Of a DNA stretch of 64,000 bases, positions 9,891-19,580 are shown in pieces. Source of the DNA: Ruegeria sp. R14_0 (GTDB taxonomy: Bacteria; Pseudomonadota; Alphaproteobacteria; Rhodobacterales; Rhodobacteraceae); the NCBI RefSeq assembly GCF_017743975.1, contig NZ_JAGHRC010000002.1, positions 310,001-374,000 of the forward strand, read 5' to 3'. Position numbers and translations under genes: made by a program. The notes beneath the pieces are model-generated. The model searched no databases and had not been told where the DNA came from. It saw only the letters and a list, made by a program, of their open reading frames with translations. Every line of letters begins with the position of its first letter. Position 1 is the first letter of the stretch.

Positions 9891-10958
9891 TCAGATCGCC
9901 CGCAGCATTGCCGCTTGCGGGCCGCACTGCACAGGCCGGATGGTTGGCCCATAGCTTTGTGGATACTTCCGAAGTTCGGGGAAAAGGGCAAACAGCTCAT
10001 CCGCGGCCGCGCGGTCCAGGCTCGACAGGGCCTGTGCACCGGGAAAGAAGCTTTCCGAGATTAGACCCGATGTCGTTACCAGCTGATGCCTCTCAAAGAA
10101 CAGATGGACATAGCGGACCAGATCACAGGGTGCCGATGTGATGGTGGTTTCGTTGACCAGAGATTTGGCGGCGATCAACACCTCATCTTCCCCGCACAAC
10201 AGCTGGGCTTGCCACCCGGTCACCAATAGACGGTGCTGCGGGGAAACGACAACATCCCGCTCTGCCCCAAGAGCTCCGGCATGGATGCGAACGGGGGTAA
10301 AGCGACCCCGGCCCACGACGGTGCGACCGCCAACCCAGCGGATCGGGCAAGCACCGTCATCCTGGGTCATCACCAGATCACCCGGCTTCAGCGTCTCAAC
10401 CCGGCGCGGGCCATCAGGTGTGTCGACCAGCGTACCTGCGGCAAAACAGGGCGCACCGGTATCGCCGGGTGACAACGTGCCATAAACTAGCGTGTCCGGG
10501 TCGGGTTGGTTGAACTGCAGCGTCGTCGTAGTCTGGTTCGGAGACACCAGAACCGGCAGGTTTTCCGACGTGACACCCGCCGCCAAGCCGTTTTGCGCAA
10601 CGATATTCGTGGTCCCGCCACCGATATCGTAGAAATCGATGACCTCGCCCGTGGACGTATTGGTCAGCGCATAGGCTTCAAAATTGTTGGCCCCACCGCC
10701 ATTCGGGTCCGTCAGAAGGATCGGAAAATCATCCGCTGAAATAATGAAGACCTGCTCATTATTATCCGGATCAATCGAAACCTGAACCGATGGATCATCC
10801 AACGGAACCTCGATCCCGACCTGCCCGTTGGCCTGATAGAAGGACACAGTGAAGTTTGCTGGGTCTTCATCAGACCTCAGCGCGACCTCAAGAAACTCTG
10901 CGACACCGGTCTGCGCAGCATAGGCATTGGAGTAATGCAGTTCACTGATACGGGCCAT
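9891..10958 (-). CDS. Lamin-tail-like plus Hint-domain protein
   Basis: 355 residues in two parts. Residues about 3-130 (ISELHYSNAYAAQTGVAEFLEV and following) look like a lamin-tail-type beta domain as found in secreted bacterial proteins. Residues about 170-310 are a Hint domain beginning CFAAGTLVDTPDG (Cys171), with GDLVMTQDDG and the late SPQHRLLV block. Hint domains in this Rhodobacterales family are usually attached to calcium-binding or secreted proteins. No signal peptide is visible, so secretion by a type I system is possible but not shown. Confidence 0.8.
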   Translation of the reverse strand: MARISELHYSNAYAAQTGVAEFLEVALRSDEDPANFTVSFYQANGQVGIEVPLDDPSVQVSIDPDNNEQVFIISADDFPILLTDPNGGGANNFEAYALTNTSTGEVIDFYDIGGGTTNIVAQNGLAAGVTSENLPVLVSPNQTTTTLQFNQPDPDTLVYGTLSPGDTGAPCFAAGTLVDTPDGPRRVETLKPGDLVMTQDDGACPIRWVGGRTVVGRGRFTPVRIHAGALGAERDVVVSPQHRLLVTGWQAQLLCGEDEVLIAAKSLVNETTITSAPCDLVRYVHLFFERHQLVTTSGLISESFFPGAQALSSLDRAAADELFALFPELRKYPQSYGPTIRPVQCGPQAAMLRAI

Positions 10959-11077
10959 GATCTTATCACGCTCAGGGGTTTCCTGCCGAGCATACCCGAT
11001 ACACCCTGCCTTATGGCAAGGTCACATTCAATGAATTGGCGAACACTCTCCTAAAGGCAACACTGCCCAGAGACAGG

Positions 11078-12448
11078 TTAGTAACTGAATTCGGGGTATA
11101 TCCGGGTCAGATCGCCGTTCCAGTCGCCGTGGTAGTGGTCCAGCAGTTCATCGGCCGGCACCTTACCGGTTTCGATACTGTCTTTGAGAGCGTTCAGGAA
11201 ATGCGTCTCGTCCGGCACCATGCCACCTGCGCCGGGGCGCGCCCGCGCTTTCAACCCGGCCTCGGCGATCGAGACCACTTCTCCCGCCAGATCGTGCATG
11301 TTGATGTTGCCGACCTGCGCCTGCAGGCCATCCTTGGCCCCCGCTACCCGCAGCTCTTCGCGTGTCTCGGCATCCCAGTCTTTGACCAGATCCCATGCCG
11401 CATCCAGCGCGCCCTGATCGTAGGTCAGGCCAACCCAGAAGGCTGGCAAGGCACACAGACGCCGCCACGGGCCACCATCGGCGCCGCGCATCTCCATGAA
11501 TTTCTTGATCCGCGCTTCGGGGAAGGCAGTGGTCAGGTGATCGGCCCAGTCGGACAGGGTTGGCGTTTCACCCGGAAGGGCGGGCAGTTTGCCTTCCAGA
11601 AAGTCCCGGAAGGATTGGCCCAGCGCGTCGATATACTTGCCGTCGCGATAGACGAAATACATCGGCACATCCAAGGCGTATTCGACCCAAGCTTCAAATC
11701 CGAACCCGTCCTCGAACACAAATGGCAACATACCGGTTCGGGCATCATCCAGATGCCGCCAGATATAGCTGCGCCAGCTTTTCTGGCCGTTAGGCTTGCC
11801 TTCGAAGAACGGAGAGTTGGCGAACAGCGCGGTTGCCACCGGCTGCAAGGCCAGTGCAACGCGCAGTTTCTGCACCATGTCGGCCTCTGACCCAAAGTCG
11901 ATATTGACCTGAACCGTGCAGGTCCGGCGCATCATCGACCGGCCCATCGTGCCGACCTTTTCCATATAGTCGTTCATCAGCCGATAGCGCCCCTTGGGCA
12001 TCAGCGGCATTTCCTCATGCGTCCAGATCGGAGCGGCCCCAAGGCCGATAAACCCAACGCCGATCTTGTCCGCGATGTCCTTCACGTCGCGCAAATGCGC
12101 GTTCACCTCGTCGCAGGTTTCGTGAATGGTCTCCAGCGGCGCGCCGGACAGTTCCAGCTGTCCACCGGGCTCGAGCGAAACATTGGCGCCGTCTTTTTCC
12201 AGACCGATCAGCTTGCCCGCCTCTTCCACAGGGGCCCAGCCATGCAGATCGCGCAACCCCTGCAGCACGGCCAGAATCGACCGCTCACCTTCGAAGGGCA
12301 GCGGCTTCAGCGTGTCTTTGCAATAGCCGAACTTTTCATGCTCGGTTCCGATGCGCCAATCCTGCTTGGGCTTGCAGCCCGATTCCAGATATTCGGCCAA
12401 TTGTTCGTGGCGTTCGATCGGTCCGCCGCCGGACTGGGGGATGGACAT
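11078..12448 (-). CDS. gshA: Glutamate--cysteine ligase (plant/alphaproteobacterial type)
   Basis: First enzyme of glutathione synthesis, joining glutamate and cysteine with ATP; 456 residues, normal for this class. Diagnostic stretches are RIGTEHEKFGY, the substrate region SLEPGGQLELSGAP, and RMRGADGG-type C-terminal motifs (MEMRGADGGPWRRLCALPAFWVGL). ATG at 12,448 (MSIPQSGGGPIERHEQL) is chosen; an upstream in-frame start adds 18 residues with no resemblance to the family. It is the last gene of the rsmE > GNAT > membrane protein > gshA run. Confidence 0.95.
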   Translation of the reverse strand: MSIPQSGGGPIERHEQLAEYLESGCKPKQDWRIGTEHEKFGYCKDTLKPLPFEGERSILAVLQGLRDLHGWAPVEEAGKLIGLEKDGANVSLEPGGQLELSGAPLETIHETCDEVNAHLRDVKDIADKIGVGFIGLGAAPIWTHEEMPLMPKGRYRLMNDYMEKVGTMGRSMMRRTCTVQVNIDFGSEADMVQKLRVALALQPVATALFANSPFFEGKPNGQKSWRSYIWRHLDDARTGMLPFVFEDGFGFEAWVEYALDVPMYFVYRDGKYIDALGQSFRDFLEGKLPALPGETPTLSDWADHLTTAFPEARIKKFMEMRGADGGPWRRLCALPAFWVGLTYDQGALDAAWDLVKDWDAETREELRVAGAKDGLQAQVGNINMHDLAGEVVSIAEAGLKARARPGAGGMVPDETHFLNALKDSIETGKVPADELLDHYHGDWNGDLTRIYPEFSY

Positions 12449-12514
12449 GAGACCCGTGCTCCGATCCTGATGTGTCTGTCGTTGGCTCAGTCCTGAGCGC
12501 AAACCGCGCCAGTG

Positions 12515-13042
12515 TCAATGCAACCGAAGATGCGCAGGCCGCGAAGGGGTCCGTTCCCAGATAACGACCGGATGTGTCGCGCCACCGTTCAGTTCCGACA
12601 GCATTTGTTCAGTTTTCAAGCCCGGAAGCGCCGAGAACACATCGAACAGCGCTTCTGCACCTTCTGCATTCACAGGAATGTGAAGGGTTGGTTGCCCAGG
12701 TTGGTCCAAGATCCAATGCGCCGGAGACGATGTCGGATCCAGTGCCAGACGCTCGATCTCCCGTGTCGCGACAATGCCGCCTGTTAGTGGGCCCAGATAG
12801 GTGATCTGCCCTTCGTCGATTGTCACCAGACCGGGGCCGCCTGCACCGGTGCGGAACCGTGCGCGCTGTACGCCGACGACCGCCAAGGCTGCAGACGCCG
12901 CAATCAGAACCCAGCCCAGCCAACCCAGCAATCCGCCGGGTCCACTGATCCAGCTGAGCCCCACCAGCAAGACAAGACCAGCAATCAACACTTCGCGCCA
13001 GCGCCACAGGGCCAGTTTAGCTTCGGGTCGGATAAAGCTCAT
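12515..13042 (-). CDS. Two-helix inner-membrane protein of unknown function
   Basis: 175 residues with two adjacent membrane helices (about 17-35 and 38-58) followed by a soluble domain (DEGQITYLGPLTGG, VIWERTPSRPAHLRLH). The topology resembles a photosystem/PH-like membrane-anchored domain, but I do not recognise the family. Start and the GNAT stop overlap as ATGA at 13,039-13,042, indicating translational coupling. Confidence 0.7.
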   Translation of the reverse strand: MSFIRPEAKLALWRWREVLIAGLVLLVGLSWISGPGGLLGWLGWVLIAASAALAVVGVQRARFRTGAGGPGLVTIDEGQITYLGPLTGGIVATREIERLALDPTSSPAHWILDQPGQPTLHIPVNAEGAEALFDVFSALPGLKTEQMLSELNGGATHPVVIWERTPSRPAHLRLH

Positions 13043-13887
13043 GCCGTGTCCTCGGGGTTCTTGAACAGAATCAGGGAATAATGGCCCGCAGGCTGGAACC
13101 CAATGCCAATATAGGCACGCGCAGCGGCATCGCTAGCGGCAAACAGGATCGCGCGTGTCGCGCCTTTGGATTGAGCTTCGCGCAAATGCAGCGCAACCGC
13201 CAGACGCGCATAGCCACGGCCACGCAAATCCGGCGGCGTATAGACGCCCCCGATTTGAACAACTTCGGGCAACCGCGCGTTGAACCCGGTCATTGCCACC
13301 GGTTGGCCATCCATCAACAAAGCCCGATGTGATTTTCGTTGGATATAGGCCGCAATGTCCTTCTTTGCCTGCCGCTGCGCGCGCTCCGCATCGAAATCCA
13401 TAGCCTCAACCAGATAACTCTGCCGCCACCCCTCGGTGATCGCGCGGTCGAGATCGCCCAGCGGCACCAGATCTGCGCCGGTCGTATCCGGCACGACCAT
13501 CTGGTCCAGGTTCAGCGTGAACCCCGGCTCGTCGCTGTTCAGTGTCGCTGGCCTGACTTCCCACCCTGCAAGGCGCATGATCCGACGTCCCTGAGACGCT
13601 TCCGCCGCCATGCCGAACAGCTTGCGTCCCCGGATCAGGCGAATCGCCGCGCCGAGTTCTTCGTCCGAACATTGCGGGCATTGCGGCAGAACCATGCCCT
13701 CGTTCGTGATCCCGAAAACACCCCGTAGGCCATCACCCAATGTCCAAAAATTGACGGCACGCGGGTCCGGGCCGCGCAAACCGAAATCCCTAAGGTTGGC
13801 CAAGGGAAACATCGACGTCTGGATATGCTCGAACAGAAACCTGTCGATCTTGGGCACGTCTTCTTCCCGAGCTTCAAGCCAGCTCAC
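13039..13887 (-). CDS. GNAT-family N-acetyltransferase
   Basis: 282 residues. The C-terminal half carries the acetyl-CoA-binding motif A, TPPDLRGRGYARLAVA, followed by an ARAYIGIGFQPAG motif B, typical of GNAT enzymes. The N-terminal half (about 1-120) is a second, degenerate GNAT-like domain. The acceptor is unknown. A GTG start at 13,887 is inferred because it overlaps the rsmE stop as GTGA and removes an unrelated leader; the 3' end overlaps the next gene by 4 bp as well. Confidence 0.85.
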   Translation of the reverse strand: MSWLEAREEDVPKIDRFLFEHIQTSMFPLANLRDFGLRGPDPRAVNFWTLGDGLRGVFGITNEGMVLPQCPQCSDEELGAAIRLIRGRKLFGMAAEASQGRRIMRLAGWEVRPATLNSDEPGFTLNLDQMVVPDTTGADLVPLGDLDRAITEGWRQSYLVEAMDFDAERAQRQAKKDIAAYIQRKSHRALLMDGQPVAMTGFNARLPEVVQIGGVYTPPDLRGRGYARLAVALHLREAQSKGATRAILFAASDAAARAYIGIGFQPAGHYSLILFKNPEDTA

Positions 13888-14609
13888 GCCCAATCCCCCA
13901 GCGCTTGCTGCCACATGGCCAGCGCCGCAACAGCGGCCGTGTCCGCGCGCAGGATGCGAGGACCAAGGCTGACGACATGCGCATAGGGCAACGCAGACAG
14001 GCGCCCGCGTTCCCGGTCCGAGAATCCACCCTCGGGCCCGATCAGGATCGCCCAAGGCTGACCCGGATCACTTGCCGCCAAACGCAGGGCCGAGCCGACC
14101 TCGGCTTCGTCGCAAAACATCAACTGCCGACCATCAGGCCAGCTGTCCAGCACCCGATCAAGCCGCTGCAATTCGGTGACTTCGGGCACATAGGTTCCAC
14201 CGCATTGCTCGGCCGCTTCAACCGCGTGGGCCTGCAGGCGGTCCTGACGAATACGCTCGGAGTTGGTGAATTCGGTCTGCACGGGCATGATCCGCGCAGC
14301 GCCCATTTCTGCGGCTTTTTCAACGATAAAATCGGTCCGCGCCTTTTTGATCGGCGCGAACAGGAACCACAGATCAGGCGGCAATTGCAGAGGTTTGGTC
14401 TGCTCAACACACATCAGAACACCGCCGCGCTTACTGGCCTCAGCGACCTCGGCCAACCACTCACCGTCCTGACCATTGAACAGGGCGACCTGCCCGCCAA
14501 CAGCCAGACGCATGACGCCGAACAGGTAGTGGGCCTGGTCGCGCGTCAAAGGAACCGATTGCCCCTGCCCCAGCGGGTGCTCTACATACAGTCTGATCTT
14601 TGCACTCAT
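13884..14609 (-). CDS. rsmE: 16S rRNA (uracil-1498-N3)-methyltransferase
   Basis: SPOUT-fold methyltransferase of 241 residues that methylates U1498 of 16S rRNA. An N-terminal PUA-like domain (about 1-75, VPLTRDQAHYLFGVMRL) is followed by the knot domain with IGPEGGFSDRE and SLGPRILRADTAAVAAL, both classic RsmE motifs. First gene of the run leading to gshA. Its ATG is only 12 bp from the divergent ubiA start, so the two promoters must overlap each other's coding sequence. Confidence 0.95.
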   Translation of the reverse strand: MSAKIRLYVEHPLGQGQSVPLTRDQAHYLFGVMRLAVGGQVALFNGQDGEWLAEVAEASKRGGVLMCVEQTKPLQLPPDLWFLFAPIKKARTDFIVEKAAEMGAARIMPVQTEFTNSERIRQDRLQAHAVEAAEQCGGTYVPEVTELQRLDRVLDSWPDGRQLMFCDEAEVGSALRLAASDPGQPWAILIGPEGGFSDRERGRLSALPYAHVVSLGPRILRADTAAVAALAMWQQALGDWA

Positions 14610-14621
14610 GAGACCTTACAT

Positions 14622-15584
14622 ATGCAAGGCAATGCCCCAACACCAGACGGACAAGTTGCTGACGCTGTCAGCGGCAACTGGGTCGACACCCACGCCCCCA
14701 CCTTCGCCCGCCCCTATCTGCGCCTAAGCCGCGCGGACAGACCTATTGGCACTTGGCTGCTGCTGATTCCCTGCTGGTGGGGCTTGGCTCTGGCCATCCT
14801 CAGCGACGGTAATCCCAGGTGGGAGGACCTGTGGATCGCCGTTGGGTGCGCGATTGGTGCTTTCCTGATGCGCGGCGCAGGCTGCACATGGAATGACATC
14901 ACAGACCGAGAGTTCGACGGTCAGGTCGAACGCACAAGGTCGCGCCCGATCCCGTCGGGGCAGGTCAGCGTAAGGCAGGCCGTGATCTGGATGGGGCTGC
15001 AATGCCTGCTGGCGCTTGTGATTCTTCTGACTTTCAATCAGGCCGCAATTGCGATGGGTGTTTTGTCGCTGCTGCCGGTGACAATTTATCCCTTCGCCAA
15101 ACGGTTCACATGGTGGCCGCAGGCGTTTCTGGGTCTGGCCTTTAACTGGGGTATACTGCTGGCCTGGGCGGCGCACACTGGGACGGTCGGAATGCCCGCG
15201 ATTATCCTGTATCTGGCAGGTATCGCCTGGACGTTGTTCTATGACACGATCTATGCGCACCAGGATGCCGAAGATGATGAACTGATCGGGGTTAAGTCCA
15301 CCGCGCGATTGTTTGGCACGGATACCGCACGATGGCTGAAGTATTTCCTGGTGGCGACGGTGGCGTTGATGGGAATGGCCATCATCGACGCGGCCACGTC
15401 GCAGGCATCTGTCATGGCTTTGGTGGTCGCGCTTGCCGGGCCTTGGGCGATGGGGTGGCATATGGCATGGCAGCTGCGCGGATTGGACACCGAGGACAAT
15501 GCCAAGCTGCTGCAATTGTTCCGTGCCAACCGCGATACCGGCCTTATTCCGCTGATCTTCCTCTGCGTCGCCTTGCTGCTCTGA
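14622..15584 (+). CDS. ubiA: 4-hydroxybenzoate polyprenyltransferase
   Basis: Inner-membrane prenyltransferase of ubiquinone synthesis, 320 residues with about eight membrane helices. Both Asp-rich motifs are present: NDITDREFDGQVERTRSRP (first) and YAHQDAEDDELIGVKSTA (second), which bind Mg-polyprenyl diphosphate. ATG at 14,622 (MQGNAPTPDGQ) is the first plausible start after the divergent rsmE start; a longer open reading upstream is only antisense to rsmE. Confidence 0.95.
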   Translation: MQGNAPTPDGQVADAVSGNWVDTHAPTFARPYLRLSRADRPIGTWLLLIPCWWGLALAILSDGNPRWEDLWIAVGCAIGAFLMRGAGCTWNDITDREFDGQVERTRSRPIPSGQVSVRQAVIWMGLQCLLALVILLTFNQAAIAMGVLSLLPVTIYPFAKRFTWWPQAFLGLAFNWGILLAWAAHTGTVGMPAIILYLAGIAWTLFYDTIYAHQDAEDDELIGVKSTARLFGTDTARWLKYFLVATVALMGMAIIDAATSQASVMALVVALAGPWAMGWHMAWQLRGLDTEDNAKLLQLFRANRDTGLIPLIFLCVALLL

Positions 15585-15649
15585 TTGCACCTCGGCCTAG
15601 GCCTCTGTAAGAGTCCCGCACACTCACTCGAGGAGTCGATTGCCCGCAC

Positions 15650-17572
15650 ATGCGTCTGCCTTATTTCTTAGTTGTCACCTTTGTCTTCCTCATGTCAGCC
15701 GGGCTGTGCCTGCTGGCGGCCAGCTATTCGGTGACAAAGGTCGAGGAAGCCTCGGAATTTGCGGTGCGGCGCGCGCTGGACCTGAAAGGCCACGACTGGG
15801 CCGAGGTCCAATCGGACGGGCTGCGCGTGGTTCTCACCGGCACCGCCAAGGATGAGGCCACACGCTTCAACGCCCTGACCGCGGCGGGAACCGAAGTCGA
15901 TACCTCGCGGGTCATCGACGAAATGGAGGTCGCGCCGACGACGCAGCTGGCAGCACCGCGGTTTTCCGCGGAAATCCTGCGTAACGACAGCGGGATTTCG
16001 GTCATCGGCCTGATTCCGGTCAGCGAAGATCGCGACGCGCTGACGGACCGGTTGCGCGATCTGGATGGCGGGCCGGTTTCGGACCTGATGGAAACGGCGG
16101 ATTACCCTAAGCCCAAGGGTTGGGAAGACGCGATCAACTACGCGGTCGAGGCCTTGGCCCGGTTGCCGCGTGCAAAAATCTCGGCCAGCCCCGGCCTTGT
16201 GAAAATCACAGCTATCGCCGACAGCCAGCAGGAAAAAGAAAGGCTGGAGCAAGAGTTGACCCGCGCTGCGCCACCCAGCCTGCGCATTGGCTTGTCGATC
16301 TCAGCCCCGCGCCCGGTTATCACGCCTTTCACGGTGCGTTACCTGATCGACGAAGACGGCGGCCGGTTTGACGCGTGTTCAGCCCAGGATGAAAAGGCCC
16401 GCGCCCGGATCATCGCAGCGGCAGAGGATGCAGGGCTATCCGGTCCTTACTCCTGCACCATTGGTCTGGGCGAACCCTCACCTCGCTGGCCCGATGCCGC
16501 GGTGCTGAGTATTCGTGCACTGTCGGAGATTGGCCAGGGCTCGGTCACTTTGTCAGATGCCGACATCACTTTGGTCGCAGTTGAGGGAACGCAGACCGCG
16601 CTGTTCGACCGGGTCATTGGCGAGTTGGAAAACGCCCTGCCCGAGGTTTTTGTCCTGCATGCCGTTCTGCCCGAACCGCAAACCGAGGACCAATCTGGCC
16701 CACCCGAATTCTCGGCCACGCGGAGCCCCGAGGGCCTTGTACAGATGCGCGGACGCCTGGGGGATGAGACCCTGCGCGACATGGTCGATAGCTATGCCCG
16801 CGCCGCCTTTGGGTATGAACAGGTCCACACCGCAACCCGCATTGCCCCGGACCTGCCCGCCGACTGGCCCATTCGTGTTCTCAGTGGGTTGGAAGCCCTG
16901 TCGCAACTGCATAACGGCGCGCTGACAGTGACCCCAGATGATGTGGTGCTCAGCGGTGTCAGCCACGACCCGAAAACCCGGGCCTACGTGGCAGGGTTGT
17001 TATCGGAAAAGCTGGGCGACGCGCAGGATTTCACCCTTTCGATTACCTATCAGGAACCGCCCGAGCCCGCCGACAAGTTGCCTGACCCCGAAGTGTGCGA
17101 GGAACGCATTGTTGAGGTTCAGGCAGGTTCGAAGATCGCCTTTGAACCGGGCTCGGCCACGGTTGCAGCGGACTCGCGCGATACGGTCAATCAAATCGCC
17201 GACATCCTGCGGGACTGCGGCCCCATTCGTTTGGAAATTCAGGGTCACACCGACAGCCAGGGCCGCGAAGAGATGAACCAGCAGCTGAGCCAGGCGCGGG
17301 CGCAGTCCATCCTGAACGAATTGCGCGCCCGCCGGATACCAACCGCCAGTTACACCGCCATGGGTTACGGCGAAACGCAGCCCATCGCAGACAACGACAC
17401 CGAAGAGGGGCGGGAGGAAAACCGACGCATCGAATTCCGTCTGATCCGACCCGAAACCATCGAAGACTCCGAAACCACGCTTGAAGCGGTGGAAACAGAA
17501 GCAGAGACGTCACAAGACGCGCCGACCGAGGGCGAAGCCTCGGACGAAGACGCGGACGCAGGGGACCAGTAA
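15650..17572 (+). CDS. OmpA-family cell-envelope protein with BON-like repeats
   Basis: 640 residues. An N-terminal membrane helix or uncleaved signal (MRLPYFLVVTFVFLMSAGLC) is followed by a long periplasmic region with repeated BON/hyperosmotic-type segments. The C-terminal OmpA peptidoglycan-binding domain (about 485-610) has FEPGSATV, GHTDSQGREEMN, LSQARAQSIL and NRRIEFRL. An acidic tail rich in Glu and Asp ends the protein. It is probably anchored in the inner membrane and reaches peptidoglycan. The following small gene begins 1 bp after its stop. Confidence 0.88.
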   Translation: MRLPYFLVVTFVFLMSAGLCLLAASYSVTKVEEASEFAVRRALDLKGHDWAEVQSDGLRVVLTGTAKDEATRFNALTAAGTEVDTSRVIDEMEVAPTTQLAAPRFSAEILRNDSGISVIGLIPVSEDRDALTDRLRDLDGGPVSDLMETADYPKPKGWEDAINYAVEALARLPRAKISASPGLVKITAIADSQQEKERLEQELTRAAPPSLRIGLSISAPRPVITPFTVRYLIDEDGGRFDACSAQDEKARARIIAAAEDAGLSGPYSCTIGLGEPSPRWPDAAVLSIRALSEIGQGSVTLSDADITLVAVEGTQTALFDRVIGELENALPEVFVLHAVLPEPQTEDQSGPPEFSATRSPEGLVQMRGRLGDETLRDMVDSYARAAFGYEQVHTATRIAPDLPADWPIRVLSGLEALSQLHNGALTVTPDDVVLSGVSHDPKTRAYVAGLLSEKLGDAQDFTLSITYQEPPEPADKLPDPEVCEERIVEVQAGSKIAFEPGSATVAADSRDTVNQIADILRDCGPIRLEIQGHTDSQGREEMNQQLSQARAQSILNELRARRIPTASYTAMGYGETQPIADNDTEEGREENRRIEFRLIRPETIEDSETTLEAVETEAETSQDAPTEGEASDEDADAGDQ

Positions 17573-17573
17573 C

Positions 17574-17894
17574 TTGAACAGAATCGAATTCATCATCGCC
17601 ACCGCTGTCATCCTGTTTGCAGCCTTCTGTCTTGGATGGTTTGCCAATTGGCTGGCGCATCGCCTGTCGCGCGTTCGTCAAAGCGATGTGGCCGATCTTG
17701 ACCGCATGAGCCAGGAGCTGCACGAGGCCGAAGAAACCCGCGATCAGGCGATCACCTACCTGCAACAGCGCGAGGCCGAACTGACTAACCAACTGACCCA
17801 GACCGAGGCAGAACTGGCCGCCGCGATGGACGGTCTGCGCGCCGCTCGGCAAGAGGCCGAAGAGTTGCGCGGGCGCATCAACAACGCGGACTAG
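17574..17894 (+). CDS. Small membrane-anchored coiled-coil protein
   Basis: About 106 residues: one membrane helix (IIATAVILFAAFCLGWFANWLA) and then a long coiled coil (about 45-105, heptad-rich in Leu, Glu and Gln). A TTG start at 17,574 is inferred because it follows the OmpA-family stop after 1 bp, GGGGA lies 8 nt upstream, and the helix begins there. Upstream codons are antisense-like. It is likely co-expressed with the OmpA-family protein and may interact with it. The function is unknown. Confidence 0.75.
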   Translation: MNRIEFIIATAVILFAAFCLGWFANWLAHRLSRVRQSDVADLDRMSQELHEAEETRDQAITYLQQREAELTNQLTQTEAELAAAMDGLRAARQEAEELRGRINNAD

Positions 17895-17896
17895 AG

Positions 17897-19105
17897 TCAG
17901 ATTATCTGAGCCAGATCCGCAATCAGATCCTCGGGATCTTCCAAACCGATGGACAACCGAAACACGCCCTCTCCGGCATAGTCCCGGTAGCTTTGCATGT
18001 TTTCACCTTCCAACCGGAACGACGTTTCCATCAAAGCATCGGTTCCCATCCAGAATATCAGACTGCGATGGTGACCCAGCGAGACGGCATAGTGGATTAT
18101 CTTCAGCTTGTCGATCATCTGCTGGGCAAACGCCTCTCCGGTTGCGCGATCGCCGACCTGAAAGGTAATCATACCCGACATGTTCTTCATCTGCCGTTGC
18201 GCAAGTTCATATTGCGGATGGGACTTGAGGCCCGGATAGATCACCTTTGTCACTGCCTCGCGCGTCTCAAGCCATTGGGCAACGGCGGTTGCCCCGGCCT
18301 CATGCGCCTTCATCCGCAATGGCAATGTGGCCATACCCCGCGCAATGATCCAGGCGTTGAACGGGGACATGATGCTGCCGTGGTGAATGGCGGATTCGTT
18401 GCGCATTTTCTCGATCAGTTCTCTGCGGCCTGCAACCGCCCCGCCAATCGCATCGCCATGCCCGCCGATGTATTTGGTCACGGAATGCATGATCAGATCG
18501 ACGCCGAGTTCCCGGCTTGATTGCCCAAGCGGTGAGGCAAAGGTTGCATCACACGACAACAACGCGCCCGCGTTCCGCGCAATCTCGGATATTGCCTTCA
18601 GGTCTGACAGACGACCAATCGGATTGACCGGAGTTTCCGTATGAATCAGCCGTGTGTTCGAACGGATCGCGGCGGATACGGCAGGTAGATCAGACATATC
18701 AACCGTAGTGACCTCGATCCCCATACGCGGCAGGGTATCGCGGGCCAGTTCCGCAACACCGGCATATGACACGTCGGATACGATCACGTGGTCGCCTGCG
18801 GACAGGAAGGTCAGAAAGATCGCCGTGGCTGCCGCCATGCCCGAGGCCAGACAGACACAATCCTCGGTGCCTTCCATAACGCTGATCTTGGTTTCGAGCG
18901 CCCGGACATTGGGGTTTGCCCAGCGGCCATAGAGATAGGGCGCTTCTTCTTCCAGATCGTGGGCGGAAAACCCGGCGACCTGATCGGTCACAAATGTCGA
19001 TGACATCTGCAAGGCCGGGGCAGACGCACCGCTGACCGGGTCAGGCCCTTCACCCGCATGAATGGCTTTTGTCGCGAGACCCGCGTTTTTCAGTTCCTTG
19101 CCCAT
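17897..19105 (-). CDS. Cys/Met-metabolism PLP enzyme (cystathionine synthase/lyase type)
   Basis: 402-residue fold-type I PLP enzyme. The PLP-Schiff-base lysine is K211 in SVTKYIGGHGD, and the substrate-binding segments YGRWANPNVRALE and HTETPVNPIGRLSD are present. It belongs to the cystathionine gamma-synthase / methionine gamma-lyase group; which of these reactions it performs cannot be read from motifs alone. It is convergent with the small coiled-coil gene, only 2 bp apart. Confidence 0.9.
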   Translation of the reverse strand: MGKELKNAGLATKAIHAGEGPDPVSGASAPALQMSSTFVTDQVAGFSAHDLEEEAPYLYGRWANPNVRALETKISVMEGTEDCVCLASGMAAATAIFLTFLSAGDHVIVSDVSYAGVAELARDTLPRMGIEVTTVDMSDLPAVSAAIRSNTRLIHTETPVNPIGRLSDLKAISEIARNAGALLSCDATFASPLGQSSRELGVDLIMHSVTKYIGGHGDAIGGAVAGRRELIEKMRNESAIHHGSIMSPFNAWIIARGMATLPLRMKAHEAGATAVAQWLETREAVTKVIYPGLKSHPQYELAQRQMKNMSGMITFQVGDRATGEAFAQQMIDKLKIIHYAVSLGHHRSLIFWMGTDALMETSFRLEGENMQSYRDYAGEGVFRLSIGLEDPEDLIADLAQII

Positions 19106-19132
19106 TTTCTGCCCTCTGTCGGCTTGCCGCGC

Positions 19133-19576
19133 TTACCAACGGGTCAGCGCGTCTTCGTCTTCGTCTTTGGCGTCGACCCATTCCGCGCCGGAAGAGGTGA
19201 TTTCTTTCTTCCAGAACGGGGCACGGGATTTCAGGTAATCCATCAGGTACTCGGCCGCCTCGAACGCGTCCTTGCGGTGTGGCGCAGCCGTTGCAACCAT
19301 CATGATACGATCCCCAGGGGCCAGTCGCCCGTGGCGGTGGATCACCAGCACATCGCCCAGTGACCAGCGCGCTTTTGCTTCCTCGGCAATCTTGGTGAGC
19401 GCCCGTTCTGTCATACCGGGATAATGCTCGATCTCCATCACATCCAGATCGCCGGATGCCAGATCACGCACCACGCCGGTAAAGGTCACGATGGCTCCGT
19501 TGGCGTTATCCCCTGCGGCAAAGGCGTTGGCCTCGGCCCCCAGATCGAACGCGTCTTCCTGAACCGCGATGCGCAT
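19133..19576 (-). CDS. moaE: Molybdopterin synthase catalytic subunit
   Basis: Large subunit of molybdopterin synthase, which transfers sulfur from MoaD-thiocarboxylate onto precursor Z in molybdenum-cofactor synthesis. 147 residues with GAIVTFTGVVRD, LEIEHYPGMTERALTKIA-like text, VIHRHGRLAPGD and the catalytic APFWKKE lysines. The start is 4 bp after the moaD stop, so the pair is co-transcribed. Confidence 0.96.
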   Translation of the reverse strand: MRIAVQEDAFDLGAEANAFAAGDNANGAIVTFTGVVRDLASGDLDVMEIEHYPGMTERALTKIAEEAKARWSLGDVLVIHRHGRLAPGDRIMMVATAAPHRKDAFEAAEYLMDYLKSRAPFWKKEITSSGAEWVDAKDEDEDALTRW

Positions 19577-19580
19577 GGTA

